A DNA stretch of 64,000 nt from Emiliania huxleyi CCMP1516. Lineage: Eukaryota > Haptophyta > Isochrysidales > Noelaerhabdaceae. How positions within the stretch are numbered: position 1 is the stretch's first letter; every line of letters starts with the position of its first letter. This document shows positions 1 to 11,262 of this stretch, in pieces. The notes beneath the pieces were generated by a model that saw only the letters and a list, made by a program, of their open reading frames with translations, ran no database searches and was not told the origin of the DNA. Made by a program: the position numbers and the translations under genes. The DNA lies in the NCBI RefSeq assembly GCF_000372725.1, contig NW_005202428.1, forward strand, positions 1,188,169-1,252,168, given 5' to 3'.

Positions 1-601
1 GGCGGAGACGATGGTCGCGAGAAGGGGGGCGGCGGGGACGAGGGCGGCGGGGAGGGCGGTGGGGGGGAGGGCGGCGGAGGGGGAGGCGTCGGCGGGGGGG
101 GTGGCGAGGGGGAGGGCGACGGGAAGGAGGGCGGCGGGGAGGAGGGCGGCGAGGGAGAGGAGTGCCGCGGGGGGGGAGGACGGCGGGGATGGGGGCGGCG
201 GAGAGGGGGGAGGGGGGGGGAGGACGGCGGGGAGGGGGCTGCGGGGAGGGGGGCGACGGAGGGGGGGGAGCGGCGGGCGGGGGGGGGGGGGGGGGGGCCC
301 AAGGGGAAACCCAGGCCGCGGAAAAAAAGGCCCCCAAGAAAGGGGCGCCGGGAAGGCCCCCCCCGGGAAGGCCGGGGGAAAAAGGCGGCCCCCCACCGCG
401 ATTTTTTATCGAAATTCCCCCCGGGCCTCTGGGGGCCAGGTCCCCCCTGCCGGTGCCAGCCCCGTGGCCGTCCACCAGGGACCGCCCCCCCCGGCCCGGG
501 CCACCGGTGGGCACCCCCGAAGGGGGCCGCTTCGGTCCTTCCCCCCCCCCCCCCTTGGCGGGCTGGGGCCAAAGCGCTCCCCCGACCCGGGAAATTGGGG
601 G
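1..601. repeat. G-rich low-complexity, low-quality sequence
   Basis: The first 300 bases are almost pure purine, built of gcg-ggg-agg type units, and the next 300 contain repeated homopolymer runs. Open frames here are Gly/Arg/Ala-rich artefacts of composition. The stretch runs directly into an N gap, so base calls are probably poor. I see no gene in it. Confidence 0.8.
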
Positions 602-701
602 NNNNNNNNNNNNNNNNNNNNNNNNNNNNNNNNNNNNNNNNNNNNNNNNNNNNNNNNNNNNNNNNNNNNNNNNNNNNNNNNNNNNNNNNNNNNNNNNNNN
701 N
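602..701. other. assembly gap (100 N)
   Basis: About 100 consecutive N mark a scaffold gap of unknown true size. Upstream exons of the ribosomal protein gene that follows probably fall in or next to it. Confidence 0.99.
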
Positions 702-903
702 AATCGGGCCCCCCCTCCCGCGTTTTTTTTTCCCCGGGGGGGCAAAAGCCCCACAATTTTGGCCGACGCAATAACGCAACCGCAGATTTCGGCGTGGGGG
801 AGAAGCCCCCTCCCTGGGCCCTACCCACCGACGGCCGAGTGGCGCGCTCACCAAGCAAAGGTTCCCGATCCAACCAGGGAATGCCCGTGACCAGCCAAGC
901 CTG

Positions 904-1345
904 GTGACCCAGACCCGGCAGGCCAAGGCGGAGGTTGTTCCGTGGCGTTCGGCCCTAGTCACCAAGGCGCTCAAGGAGCCCCCGCGCGCCCGCAAGAAGG
1001 TGAAGAACATTGTCCACTCTGGCTCCATCACGATGGATGACGTCATCCGGATCGCGCGCATCATGCGGGAGAAGTCGCTGGCGAAGAAGTTCGAGGGGAC
1101 CGTGCTCGAGATCCTCGGCACCGCCCAGTCCATCGGCTGCCAGGTGCCCCCCACCCCCACCCCCCCACCCCCCGGCTCGCCCCCTCTCCTCTCCGTGTGC
1201 ACGGGCGCCGGCAAGACGCCCCGTGCTTGTTCTGCCCCTCTCCTCACCCCCCCCCCCCCCTCAAACGCAGGTGGACGGCGAGGACCCGCACGATATCATC
1301 GACCAGATCCACGACGGCGAGGGCCCCGAGATCCCCGACGAGTGA
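904..1345 (+). CDS. RPL12: 60S ribosomal protein L12 (uL11), 3' exons
   Basis: Structural protein of the large cytosolic ribosomal subunit at the GTPase-associated stalk base. Two exons are visible, 904-1143 and 1271-1345, split by a 127-bp GT-AG intron (gtgccc...cgcag). The frame shows the family signatures [33 protein letters not shown], then [13 protein letters not shown] and a stop. The N-terminal half is missing. The preceding codons read like the expected W-x-G-M-x-V-T strand only after a frame change around 885-905, which is adjacent to low-quality sequence, so the given start (GTG at 904) is the edge of the readable frame and not a true start. The break is most likely an assembly error, not a pseudogene, because the downstream exons are intact. 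Confidence 0.92.
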
Positions 1346-1707
1346 GCGCTGCTGGTTGGACCGCGGCCATACCTGGTACCGCCCCTGCCACGGGTCGCAG
1401 GCTATCCGGAGTTGAGCCGCTGTCCCGTGCTTTCGCCGCTATATAAAGTACGTCGATTTTATGCGAAAGCACACTTACAGACACAGTCCCATCAAATGGG
1501 AATCTAGCCCAAGGTCGGAGAGTCGTGTCATAGGAGAGGAGAGAGTGGGTGGAGATGTTTTGTGCGGGATCAGGCCCGAGTCCCTAGTGTCGCCGGAGCA
1601 GTAGCTCCCTTTTTCGAACAGAAAAATTTTTTTTTACAGACACAGTCCCCACGCAGAGCGCGCCCCCCGAGCCCGAGGCCACCTCTCTCCGCCCTCGCCG
1701 GGGCCGA

Positions 1708-2562
1708 CGTTTTTTGATCTCTGGGTCAGTGGGGGGCCGAGCCACCTCGGGGTGGCGGGCGGGCGGGCGTTTTGAAAAACAGAAAACAGAAAACAGAGGG
1801 GGGCCAGGGCCCCCACTACGATTAGACACAAGCACCTGGCTCCTGGGACAAAGCGAGCAGCAGCAGCAAGCAGTTCAGCGGAGAAGGGGGGGGGGAGGAG
1901 CCGAGGGGGTGACGTCCCGACACGGCAGGTTGGAGCTGACCCAGGGAGAGAGAGAGAACAGCGATGGCAGCCCCCAATGACTGTAGACAGAAATGACGAG
2001 CCGACAGCGATGCAGCGGCAGCGAAAGCGGCGAGGAGGGCCCGCTGCAGAGCTCCGCTGGGCGGCAGCAGAGACATCGGCGGACGGGGGAGCACGCGGGA
2101 CACGTCGGCATAGGAGCCAGGGGTGTGGGCTGGGCCTGCATCATGAATGGGCCTGATAGCGACGGCGGCGACGTAGGCGAGACGGCGGCGAGGGTGGCGA
2201 CGATGAAGCTGGCTTGACGAAATGGATGACGCCATCGCGCAACAATAGACATCCCCTCGATGTCGTCGTCGTTGCCGGAAGGGGCAGCGCACGCGCCTCT
2301 GAAGATCGAGGCGCGTGGCTCAAAGCCGGCGCTGCGCGGGTTCGTGCCCATCCGACTATTGTCTACTTTTCCATTTTTTTGGATGCCGTGGAGCGTGGTC
2401 GTGGGGGTCACTCACGACCCGCCGCACGAAGTAGGCGGCGCGCAGCGCCGCTCTCGCAGGCTGTTTTTGTCGGTTCTACATTTTGTTTTTGTTTTCAGTC
2501 TAGGGGGCCCGACCCCCTCAGAGGCGGCGGGCGGGCGCCCACTGACCCAGAGATCAAAAACG
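1708..2562. repeat. inverted-repeat pair, possible transposon remnant
   Basis: About 25 bases at 1708-1733 (ttttgatctctgggtcag core) recur in reverse complement at 2538-2562. In both arms an A-rich or T-rich block and a gggggcc-type palindrome follow on the inner side, so the arms match in order over roughly 100 bp. The 800 bp between them has no convincing coding frame. This looks like the ends of a non-autonomous element. I could not define a target duplication. Confidence 0.4.
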
Positions 2563-2861
2563 CTCGGCCCGGCGCCCCCGAGCCCCGACGCCTCCCCTGA
2601 GCTGGGTCAGCGGTCACCCCATCTCACACTGGTCCAGCCCGGGGGGGTGATGCTCCGATAAACCCTAGGGCGAGTAGGTGAAGTTGTTTCTTTTTGTGTG
2701 TGAAAGAGATCTGGCTCTCATAGAATCGAGGACCGTTCGCTTTCTAGAAGACCCTCGGTGGGCTACCGTGAGTACAGTCGTACAGCCAAAGGACGCGTAG
2801 GACGCGTCCTTCAACTAACTAACAACACGCGAAACGGCCGTTTTTGGCGGTTGTGACGCGC

Positions 2862-3686
2862 ATGGAGGCGCTCGTCATGAGCGTCGCACTGCCTGCGCTG
2901 CTGGCACAGTATGCGCTGGTGTTCATGGCGGCCACCTCGGCTCACACGCGCATGCCCGAGTGTCTCCCCGTGCAGCTGGGCGGCTATGACGAGGCGTACC
3001 GAGCGTGGGATGCCGGCGTCTGCTTTACCGAGGAGCAGCTGTGGTGCGCATCGGCTGCTGCTGGAGAACACGCCCACACACACCACAATTCCCTTGCCAG
3101 CTGCCGCGGCTGCCGCACGACCAATGCGTATGCACGGTTCCGAGGTAGCTTCACCCTCTCTCCACCCCTGGCCCGGTGGCGCAGGTGCCGCGTGCACCCG
3201 GGCAGGCATGCAGCGTGCACGACGGCCGACTGCCGCGCGGAAGAGGTGCGCCTCTCTCTCCCCGGCCGGGACGGGGGCGCCGGCTCGGGCACCGGCTTGG
3301 GCGACTACTTTGCCGCTCTCGCGCCGGACGATTCGCTGAGAGAGCCCGTGTGGGGCGGCTGCTCGGCGTCGCAGGTTGGGAAGGCCGCTCGTGGGAGCTT
3401 GTGGTTTCTCACGCTAGAGCCCGGACCCCTCCCCGCCGGTGTGCCACAGGTGAACTCGATTTGGAGCAGGTTCGAGGCCGCCGGCGCCTGGCGGGGCGCG
3501 TGTGTCCCCTTTGGTGACAAGCGGTCCACCCTGCTGCGCCACTGCGGACCCGAGCAGGCGCTGGCTGACGGCGAGTTCTTCTGGCCAGTGGCGGATCTGC
3601 GCGAGGTTGGGGAGAGGGACCCCGAGCGAAACTGCACGACCGAGCATGGGGCGAGCGCCAACGGGTGGAGTTGCAGTAGGTTGTGA
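2862..3686 (+). CDS. hypothetical secreted or membrane protein
   Basis: Open frame of about 274 codons from ATG 2862 (in frame with ATG 2844). The N-terminus is hydrophobic (residues 1-25), compatible with a signal peptide. Cysteines are scattered through the rest (CLPVQLGGYDEAY, VCFTEEQLWC, NSIWSRFEAAGAWRGACVPF, ERNCTTEH). I recognise no family. The middle, around 3060-3240, is Ala/His/Arg-rich and may contain unrecognised introns, given how common GC-AG introns are in this window. Composition and the clean stop support coding, but this is a tentative model. Confidence 0.4.
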   Translation: MEALVMSVALPALLAQYALVFMAATSAHTRMPECLPVQLGGYDEAYRAWDAGVCFTEEQLWCASAAAGEHAHTHHNSLASCRGCRTTNAYARFRGSFTLSPPLARWRRCRVHPGRHAACTTADCRAEEVRLSLPGRDGGAGSGTGLGDYFAALAPDDSLREPVWGGCSASQVGKAARGSLWFLTLEPGPLPAGVPQVNSIWSRFEAAGAWRGACVPFGDKRSTLLRHCGPEQALADGEFFWPVADLREVGERDPERNCTTEHGASANGWSCSRL

Positions 3687-3952
3687 TGTGTGTGAGAGAG
3701 ATTTTTAGCAAACCAAACAACTTTTGTGTTGATGTGTGTCGCTGTGTCGTCGTCGGCAACATCGTCGGCCAAACAATTTTCTGGGTAATAAAGGAATCTC
3801 GGAAAAAGAAGAAATACCAGGGCGGCGGGGCAGAGAACTAGGACGCGACTTCACGCAGGCAGGGACGCCTTCTTCGGCATCACAACTTCGCCGCCGACGA
3901 CGATCGCCACCGCGATCCGTGCGCGGCACCGCGCGCGCACACGCATAGACGG

Positions 3953-4471
3953 ATGGCTTCGCGCCTGACGCTGCTGCTGGTCGCCCTGGCCAGCCGGCGC
4001 GGCGCAGCAACCATCCAAAAGCTTCCCACTTTGTCGCGCGCGGCAACCGCAGGCCCGGCGCCCGCCGCTCACCATCAATCGCACCTCGCTGTGCTCGTAC
4101 GGCTGCCCGCAACAAGCACCTCGCCCATGCAGCCCGCGGTGTGCTTGGATGCGGCGTGGCGAGAGACGAGCGAGCAACGGAGCGGTGAGGCAAGAACGGT
4201 CGAGCCGTTCGCTGCCCGCTCGGCCGAGCCGTTCGCTGCCCGCTCGGCCTCCGTCGTCTCGCTCAAGACGGACTCGACCAAGGTTGGCCGCGTCGGGCCC
4301 GTGCAGTGGGCAGCCGCGAGCCTGCTTGCTTCGGCGTGGTTTTGCCTTGTCGCGGCCCTCTCCTTCCTTTTCCCTCCACTGCATCGGCACTCGGGGCGCT
4401 GGATCCGCACGGCGGCCGCGTGCACGCGGCAAGCCTTTTCTGGCGGCCCGAGTGTCGACGTGCTTCGCTAG
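3953..4471 (+). CDS. hypothetical membrane protein
   Basis: Open frame of 172 codons. It starts with a signal-like segment (MASRLTLLLVALASRRG) and has one probable transmembrane helix near residues 125-145 (AAASLLASAWFCLVAALSF). An in-frame tandem duplication, EPFAARSA repeated, lies around residues 83-98. Another frame of the same stretch contains a Cys-rich segment (CSYGCPQQAPRPCSPRC), so the exon structure is uncertain and the real protein may use both frames. No family recognised. Confidence 0.3.
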   Translation: MASRLTLLLVALASRRGAATIQKLPTLSRAATAGPAPAAHHQSHLAVLVRLPATSTSPMQPAVCLDAAWRETSEQRSGEARTVEPFAARSAEPFAARSASVVSLKTDSTKVGRVGPVQWAAASLLASAWFCLVAALSFLFPPLHRHSGRWIRTAAACTRQAFSGGPSVDVLR

Positions 4472-5013
4472 CGAAGGCACGAGGCACGAAAGGAGCGCCC
4501 AAGGAGGATCCGCCCCCCCCCCCCCCCCTTTGCCCCTGCCCCCCGCTGACGCCGTCCACCAGCCGGCGCGCGGGCGACTGGCACGTGGCGAAAGGGATGT
4601 CCATGCACTGCGAACCCGGTCGCTCGCGACTGGGCTCCCTGACTTTCAACGCACCTGTGATTTCTTGCGAGTGTCGGCGCGCGCCGGGGCGGTGTCCGTG
4701 TCGCGCCGATTCGCGTGACGCTGACGGTCTTCTGTCTGACAGTATTGTTGATCTGATTGTTGATTATAAAAATATTTTCGCACTAGAGGCGTTTAGCAGG
4801 ACTAGAGAAGGAGCTAGAACAGCCCGCAGGATCACACTCAAACCGACACACACACAGAGCAAGTGAGAGAGCGGGGGGCCGGGCGAACGCCTCCGGCAGA
4901 CCGAGAAGTTGAGAGCGACACCATTGGGAAGAATGAGAGGGCCTGGATGGTTGAGACGCAGCCAGTATCGCTACTGTACACAAGGGCCAGTATCGCTACT
5001 GTACAGCTCACCA

Positions 5014-5304
5014 TCACTCAGGGATTGCGGGAGGTGGCGGCCGCCCTGCTCCGCGTCTGCTGGAGCCCGGCCTCCCCTCGCTCGTCGACGCATGCGAGCG
5101 CTGCTGCACAGCGCCGCTGTCATACAACGCCTGGAACATGTCCGAAAACACCTCGCGGCATACCTTAGCATCCGTGCGCTCCAGCCGCTCGAACTCCACC
5201 TTGACGCTCGCGAGTGCCTTTGCCACCTTCCGGTCGTCCTGGTGCCGGTTGAGCTGGACCGCCAGGACAGGATCGACCACAGACCGCACGACACTCTCTT
5301 TCAT
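5014..5304 (-). CDS. short conserved-looking exon, possible W2/HEAT-like fragment
   Basis: The first 67 residues from ATG 5304 look like genuine globular protein (DPVLAVQLNRHQDDRKVAKA, then VEFERLERTDAKVCREVF, then SDMFQALYDSGAV). After that the frame becomes Ser/Arg/Pro-rich and is probably intronic. The ending resembles the last helices of W2 domains of translation initiation factors (eIF4G/eIF5 type), but the match is weak. Further exons to the left could not be placed. Confidence 0.3.
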   Translation of the reverse strand: MKESVVRSVVDPVLAVQLNRHQDDRKVAKALASVKVEFERLERTDAKVCREVFSDMFQALYDSGAVQQRSHASTSEGRPGSSRRGAGRPPPPAIPE

Positions 5305-5740
5305 CGCCGCCGCGGATTAGTCGGTCGAGGACAGCGGAGGAAAAGCCAGATCAGCGGAGGAAGGCGGATGGAAGCCAGTGCGCGGTCGCAAGGGCGGTCG
5401 CTCGCGTTTGTTACAGGTGGCAGGGGCGGTTCGGTTCTTTTTTCCTGGGTCGACTCCGTTTCAAGAACAAGCAACAGGCAAACGGCTTCTTACGCTCGGC
5501 CTCAGTGGGGGGTGCCGGCGCCGCCCCGCCGCCTCGTTCCGCGGGCCCTCAACCCTTCATGTAGTCCTCACCGACGCTGTGGGATCGCTTGTCATCTGAG
5601 AGAAAAAGAAAAACAGACAACCCAAGGGTGAGAAATCATGCGGACCGCGCTTTCTCTTTCTGGTGTACCTGTGTTAGTGCCAGTGCGCGCCAGTCCCGTG
5701 CCCAGTGAGCAGTGTTGTGCGAGGGAGTTTTGTTGTAAAA

Positions 5741-5938
5741 TTCTCTTTCTCAGCGCCTGCCCCGGTTCGCACAGACAATTGCTTTTGCTATTCCTCCCGT
5801 CGCCAGTTCTCGCGCTGACGGTTCGCCTTTGTCATCGCCGCCACCCTGCTGTTTCTCTTTCTCAGCGCCTTGGCATCAACTCGCGAGCGGATCCCAGACT
5901 CTCTTTCCTCTCGTCGACAGTTCTCGCGCTGACGGTTC
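5741..5938. repeat. imperfect tandem duplication, 5' flank of CUE gene
   Basis: Two copies about 111 bp apart: tctctttctcagcgcct at 5743 and 5854, and ttctcgcgctgacggttc at 5807 and 5921. The second copy ends directly at the ATG of the next gene. It is probably a duplicated promoter or 5' UTR segment. Confidence 0.6.
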
Positions 5939-6808
5939 ATGGAGGATCTCAGTGACCTCGCGCTGATCTTCCCGACCGTCGAGCGAAGTTTACTGGGCGA
6001 GCTTCTCGCCTTCAACGGAGGCGACGTCGAACGCACCGCAGCCGCGATTCTAGACGTCGGGTTTCCTAGCGGCCAAGCGAGTGACCTGGACGACTCAGCA
6101 ATGGCCGCTCAGGAGGCGCTGGATGCAGCGCTGGCGCGCCAGACGCAGCAGCAGTTTGACGAGGAGTTCATCGCCGCTCAAGAAGGCGCTGCTCAAGAAG
6201 GCGCCGCAAACGCAACGATGCCCTCGCCCAGCGGACGGCAGGACCCGGTTTCCGCCTCGGGCACCGCCGCTGCGAAGGGGAAGCGGATGAATTTAAAGCT
6301 TGTCGCACTCAAACGCAAGAGCAAGGGCGCGAAGAAGGAGGGGCAGAGGAACAGCCTCCTGCCCCAAGGCGCCGATCCCAATCCCCCTCGCCACCGCTTA
6401 TCCCTCCATCCTCTCTCGCACTCGCGGTTTGTTTGTCTTAGGCTACATCGGACAGAGCGACCAGAGCGACGCGCCCGGCAGCCCAGCGGCCGGCGCCGAC
6501 AGCTTCCGCTCTCCGCCGGTACACCAGTCACGCCTGAGACGCGCGCCCGACACTGCGAATAGTGCGAGAGATGCCTCCGACTCCGCTCTGGCCGCCGGCT
6601 CACACACCGCCGCCCTTTTGTGCTCCTCACCCGGCTCCCTCGCCCCCCCCCCTGCGAGGCGGTGGCGCCGCCGCCAGCGTGGACCAGCTCGCCCAGCAGC
6701 GGGTCGAGCATCACCGCGGAGCAGTACTCGGCGCGCCTCAGCCGCGCGCGCGCGGCGAACCGCGCTTCGCAGAACCGCGCCTCGCTCAGCACGGGGCCGG
6801 CGAGTTGA
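5939..6808 (+). CDS. CUE-domain (ubiquitin-binding-like) protein
   Basis: ATG 5939 opens with a CUE-like fold: MEDLSDLALIFPTVERSLLG, followed by ELLAFNGGDVERTAAAILD at residues 21-39. This gives the acidic start, the F-P turn and the di-helix seen in CUE domains, which bind mono-ubiquitin. An Ala/Gln-rich linker and a basic stretch (KLVALKRKSKGAKK) follow. The frame then degrades into Pro/Arg codons. A second coding segment in another frame (SSGSSITAEQYSARLSRARA, to stop at 6808) is probably the last exon. The exact junction between about 6320 and 6680 is unresolved. No recognised partner nearby, although the next gene is an E3 ligase. Confidence 0.55.
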
Positions 6809-6846
6809 ACGCGCAAGGTGGAGAGCGCAACGCAAGCCTGAAATAA

Positions 6847-7487
6847 AGGAAGGCACGGCGAGTCAGGCAGCAGTAGCAGGAGCTGTGTGTGTTATCTTTG
6901 AGGGACCTTTTGTGCGATGCGGCGTAATTGCTTTGGGATATGTGCCTTGGTCGGTGATCTCGCAATCCCCGCCTACCTCGAGATTGGTCGGTGATCTCGC
7001 AATCCCGGCGCGCTTTACTTGAACCCCAGCTTGAAATACCTCCCCCCCCACGCTGTGAACAGTGAACAGAGATTGTGTCGCAAACCAGGTGGCGTTTATT
7101 TTTGCTAGGGCCGGGCATCATGCTGAAATTCTGCAAAAACCTGACCGGCCCCTGCCCTGCCCCTACCTACCTACCTACCTACCTACCCTACTTATGGGAA
7201 ACTAAAAAATAAATCACCGGATGGGTGAAGGTGGGGTACTATACCAACTAGAGTGATGGTTGGTGGTACTCTCCTGCATCCACACTCCTTCTTGTGACAT
7301 GGGAGGCCACTCTCAAGCCCTACAAGCATCAGATCACCCATTTGGGGAGGGTTGACATCGTGATTTCCGCGGAAAATTTCTTTTTCTGCTGTGAAAATTC
7401 CAGCTTTGAAGAGAGGGAAATAAACGCCACCTGCGCAAACAGCAAACACGGCGCTTGCCCCAAGACCCCCCCCTCAGCCGTCCATCA
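6847..7487. other. intergenic, less GC-rich, no gene seen
   Basis: Lower GC than its surroundings, with a ctac microsatellite of about eight units at 7163-7193. Open frames here have no family signature. I see nothing else. Confidence 0.6.
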
Positions 7488-8677
7488 ATGGTCCGCCCAT
7501 CACGACCGCCAATTCCTCCGCCGCCGCCGGCCGCCTTGAGCTACGACAGCTACCAGCAGGGCTCCGTGTGCGCCGAAGACACACGTCGCTGCGTCCAACA
7601 CGCCATTCCACTGATTGTCGCCGCGGCTGTCCTGGGCCTCGTCTCTCTGCTCCTCTACCTTCGCAGGCGACGGCGGCGCCGCCGCCAGCGAGAAGAGACC
7701 GTCGCGCGCACACTTGAGCGAGTGCCGCACGACGCCATAACGATGGCTGTCCAGTGTCTCCCGGTCATGGAGCACATCGGCGGTGGCGAGGTTGAGGTGC
7801 GGGCCTCGCCGCCCTCTCCCTGCCGGCTTCCTTCTCCATGCCGTCAGGGGTTGCAGGACCCGAAACCCTCTGCGGTGTCTCTCGCAGGAATGCCGCATCT
7901 GCTGCGAGGAGTACGCGCACGGGAGTCGCAAGCGGATTTTGCCCTGCAACCACGGTTTGCACCCTGCCGCCTGCCTCCGCCCTCCCACTATTAGTTCGCC
8001 TCACCCCCCGCTCCTCCATTCTCGCCCCATAGCCTTTCACCCGGCATGCGTGGACCTCTGGCTCCTGGGCAGCCGTGAGCAGGGCCCTCCCCGAGGAGAG
8101 CGCGTCTGCCCCATCTGCAAGGCGCGACCGCCAATCCCCCTCCCCTCGGCCCCGCACATGACATGGCGCGTGCCCCCAACAGTCTTGGCCCCCTCCTTGC
8201 CCCATTCTCTCTCACGCGCCTCCGACGCGGCGCCGGCGCTCCCTCTGACGCAGGCGCCGCCGCTCGACAGCTTTCTCCTGCAGGCGCGGCTCGGGCCCTT
8301 GAACTCGACGGCCACGAGCCGCGGTGACTGTCTTGCATCTCACCCTGATCGTCCCCCGCCCGCAGGCCTCTGCAGCGGCTCTGGTCGCCGGGAGGATGCG
8401 CAGTGGCGGAGCGGTGCGCTCGTCCCTCTCAGAGCAGCGGCAGCAGATGAGGCTTGCCTCCGCTGCTGCGGCCGACGCCGGCGCCGGCGCCGCGTCCGCC
8501 GCCCCTGCCGGTCGTGTGCGTAGGCTCGCTGCCGCGGCAGCTCGCTTCGCGGCCGGGCCGGGCTTGCGTTTCATTGATCCCCACGAGACGGCGCCGCCCG
8601 GAGCGATCTCGCGGAGGGCTCTTGCGAGGGCGCAGAGCCAGGCGAGGAGGGAGAGAGGCGCCGGCACCGAGGTCTAG
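7488..8677 (+). CDS. membrane-anchored RING-H2 E3 ubiquitin ligase
   Basis: Probable E3 ligase of about 277 residues, five exons: 7488-7796, 7888-7954, 8033-8121, 8254-8310 and 8366-8677. Phases close across all four introns (two GT-AG, then two GC-AG). The N-terminus is Pro-rich, followed by one transmembrane helix (IPLIVAAAVLGLVSLLLYL) and an Arg stretch, suggesting a short lumenal side and a cytosolic RING. The RING-H2 is reconstructed across introns 2 and 3: ECRICCEEYAHGSRKRILPC, then NHAFHPACVDLWLL, then VCPICK, giving the C-x2-C, C-N-H, H-x2-C and C-x2-C ligands. The C-terminal exon is Ala/Arg-rich and low in complexity. The first three exons are secure; the last two junctions are less so. 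Confidence 0.85.
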
Positions 8678-8765
8678 CAAAAGAGGGGAAGCAAGGTGCT
8701 TGCGTGGGGATGACCGTGGGTGAGGAATTTAGATTAGCAAAGGGGCAAGGGCCCGTCAAGGTAAA

Positions 8766-9300
8766 TTCTTCTTCACTTTACTCCGGGTGTGCGCGCGCGA
8801 GTCCCGTGCCCACGCAGTGAGCAGTGTCGTGTGCGAGGCCGGAGCTTCTTGTGAAATTCTTTTTTGTTAGTGCCAGTGCGCGCCAGTCGCGCAGTCCCGT
8901 GACCCGTGCCCAGCTAGCCCCGCGCGGAAACCGGAATTTTTGTGTGTATACCTGTGTTAGTGCCAGTGAGTTCGCGCCGCCAGACTTGGAGGTCCTCCCT
9001 CTTTTGGAGCGTCGTGCAGCATTTGGAGCACTTGGAGTGCGGTCACTAACCGCACGCCCAGGGCCGGGGAGCTAAGAAGCGCACCCAGCGGGCCGGCATC
9101 GGCCGAAAGAAAGAAAACAGACAACTCAAACGAGGGATGGGAGGACGGCACGCCGCCACCACACAGGGATTTCAAGGGGAGAAGTGCTACGGGCTAGAGA
9201 CGAGTACTTGGAGCACTTGTAGTGCAGTTATCAACCGCACATCCAGGGCCGGGGAGCTAAGAAGCGCACCCAGCGGGCCAGATGATTGGTATCGGGTTAC
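8766..9300. repeat. cluster of dispersed-repeat modules
   Basis: Contains two copies of a module reading cacttggagcacttgg...ccagggccggggagctaag (9018-9095 and 9207-9282). Between them, at 9104-9180, is a module with gaaagaaagaaaacagacaa...acacagggattt. An upstream stretch repeats ttagtgccagtgcgcgccag (8868 and 8957). The same modules recur at 10.5-11.2, 13.7-13.9, 20.8-21.2, 53.0-53.9 and 62.1-62.3 kb, on both strands. They have no coding potential and behave like a short interspersed element family. Confidence 0.7.
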
Positions 9301-10549
9301 GGGCTAGAGAGCCCTAGCCCTGGGGGTTGCGCGTTCGCAGGGAAAGGGCCGTAAAGTAAACACGGGTCTCCGAGGGTTGGCTCTGCGCTCCGGGTTTCCC
9401 CTAGGCAGCGGAACGCCCCCTCTACTCGGAGCTAGTAGACACCGGACACTAACACGACAACACACACACTCCTCACTGACATCTCCGCTTGGAGCCCTCC
9501 CCCGCGCCGTGCGGCCTCCTCACCCCCATTCCGAAGGGGCTCCTCCCTCCCCTCGGTCCTCCCTCCTGCTCGCCTTCCGATGGTCCCGCGACGATTGCGG
9601 GGCCCGGCCCCCCCTCCTAGCCTTTTTCGGATTTCGGTTGCGGCCCCGTCGCCGTCTCGTCTTCTCTGCTCGATCCTGTTGACTCCGCCTCCGGCGATCC
9701 CGTGCCCGACTCCCCGGGCAAAGGCGGCGGCGTTGGGTCGTGTCGCCTCCCCTCCCCGGGGGGTCGGGCCGGCTCTCCTTGGTCGACGAGTCGCGCCCGC
9801 ATCCGCGGTCTCTCTATCGTACTCGGCTCGCCTCCTCCCTCCGCCGGCTCCTCGTCGAGCTCGGGGGGTCGAGGCCCTCCTTGTCGTAGTTCACGGTGGT
9901 CTGGCTGTCGCCGCGACGGGTCTACCCCCGGTGAGCTCGTTTGTCCCGACTCCACTCGAAGAGGTCGAGCCAGCTCGACTCTCACCCCCTCCGACAGTTG
10001 AAACGCGCAACGAGAGAGACCCCTGTCTCTCTCAAACAGCTCGGCCGCGCCTTGGCCCCGTGGACGCACGTAGAACTTCACGTGACAAGGAGCTTCTAAT
10101 GAAACCGGGCGGCGACTTGATCCTTCCCTCGGAACGTCGCCGCAAAGTAACTTATCTCCTGCGTTCGCATTTGGGCGGCCATCGCAACACTCCCTAGCTC
10201 AACTGTCGACCCTAACGGGTCGCCAGCCGATCGTCATACCCGGGCCCCTCCGGTCCCGGCCTTCCGGTCCGCCGGCAGACCCGTTGTCGTCTCGCGGCAC
10301 CTCCCCTCCCTCGGCCCCCTCCCTCGGGTAGCCCAGCCTCCGAAGGGGCGGCTCCAGGTTCCCCAAGGTTCGTGTGGGTCCGAGCGGTGACGGCCACGCC
10401 GGCGGCGGGGGTGGAGGCGGTGGCGGGGGGGGCGGGTAAGGTGGCGGTACTGGCGGCCGCAACACCTGGTGTGGAGCCTCGGGGCGGCCCCCTGGCCCTG
10501 TGGCCGTTCCAGCCGCTGCTACAGGCATGGGAAGTGGGAGCGCTGTGAA
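9301..10549. other. intergenic, no convincing gene
   Basis: C/G-rich sequence with open frames on both strands, Pro/Arg/Ser-rich by composition. The minus strand at 9617-10081 has somewhat protein-like codon use but no motif I recognise; a decayed retroelement is possible but unsupported. Confidence 0.4.
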
Positions 10550-11220
10550 AGAAAACAGGCAACCCAAACGAGGGATGGGGGAGGAGGACAGGGTCCACAC
10601 CTGCACGAGCAGGATTTTGGAAGGACGATCAGGGGCACAGGTGGGGCTCTCCTGCTCCTGACAAGGGACACGACAGGCTCGCAGCGCGGTGCACGGTGGA
10701 ATCCCAACTCCACTGGCGGTCTCATCTCAGTCTAGCGACCTTCCTCCGGCTTCTCATCGGCAGTCTCTCACTACCACGGGCACACTGACACAGGGGTGGC
10801 AGGGGCGGCGGCATGAGTCTCCCACATACTGAGCGCTGTGAAGTTCTCGTCAACGCACAACCAAAACTTGGAGCACTTGGAAAGAAAGAAAGAAAGAAAA
10901 CGGACAACCCAAGGGAGGGATGGGGGACGGCACGCGCCGCCACCACACAGGGATTTTAAGGAGAGGGGTGTGGTGCACTAGCCGTCGCCCACCCTTGGGC
11001 GTCCGCCTCTTCCTATCTCTCTTCGCAGTCTCTCTCCGATTCTCGCTGCGATCTTCGTGCCACCTCGCGGTCGCCCCCTGGAGCACTTGGAAAAGAAAGA
11101 AACAAAGAAAACAGACAACCCCAGGGAGGGATGGGCAAGTAAAGAAAGAAAGAAAACAGACAACCCAAGGGAGGGATGGGAGTACGGCACGCCGCCACCA
11201 CACAGGGATTTTAAGGAGAG
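10550..11220 (+). repeat. dispersed-repeat copies, including a 210-bp unit shared with 62.1 kb
   Basis: Holds a variant copy at 10550-10635 (ending cacctgcacgagcaggat), a full copy at 10880-11085 and two shorter copies at 11092-11219. The segment from 10970 to 11080 (ctagccgtcgcccaccc...cctcgcggtcgccccc) recurs almost unchanged at 62220-62325. The last copy ends just upstream of the dehydrogenase ATG, so it lies in the promoter or 5' UTR. Confidence 0.75.
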
Positions 11221-11262
11221 GTGAGCAGTCATCAAGCGGACAAAATTTGTTTTTCTCGAAAA

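Noticed and set aside
1..900. Gly/Arg-rich ORFs spanning the N gap
   Set aside because: Composition artefacts; they include runs of unknown residues and no motif.
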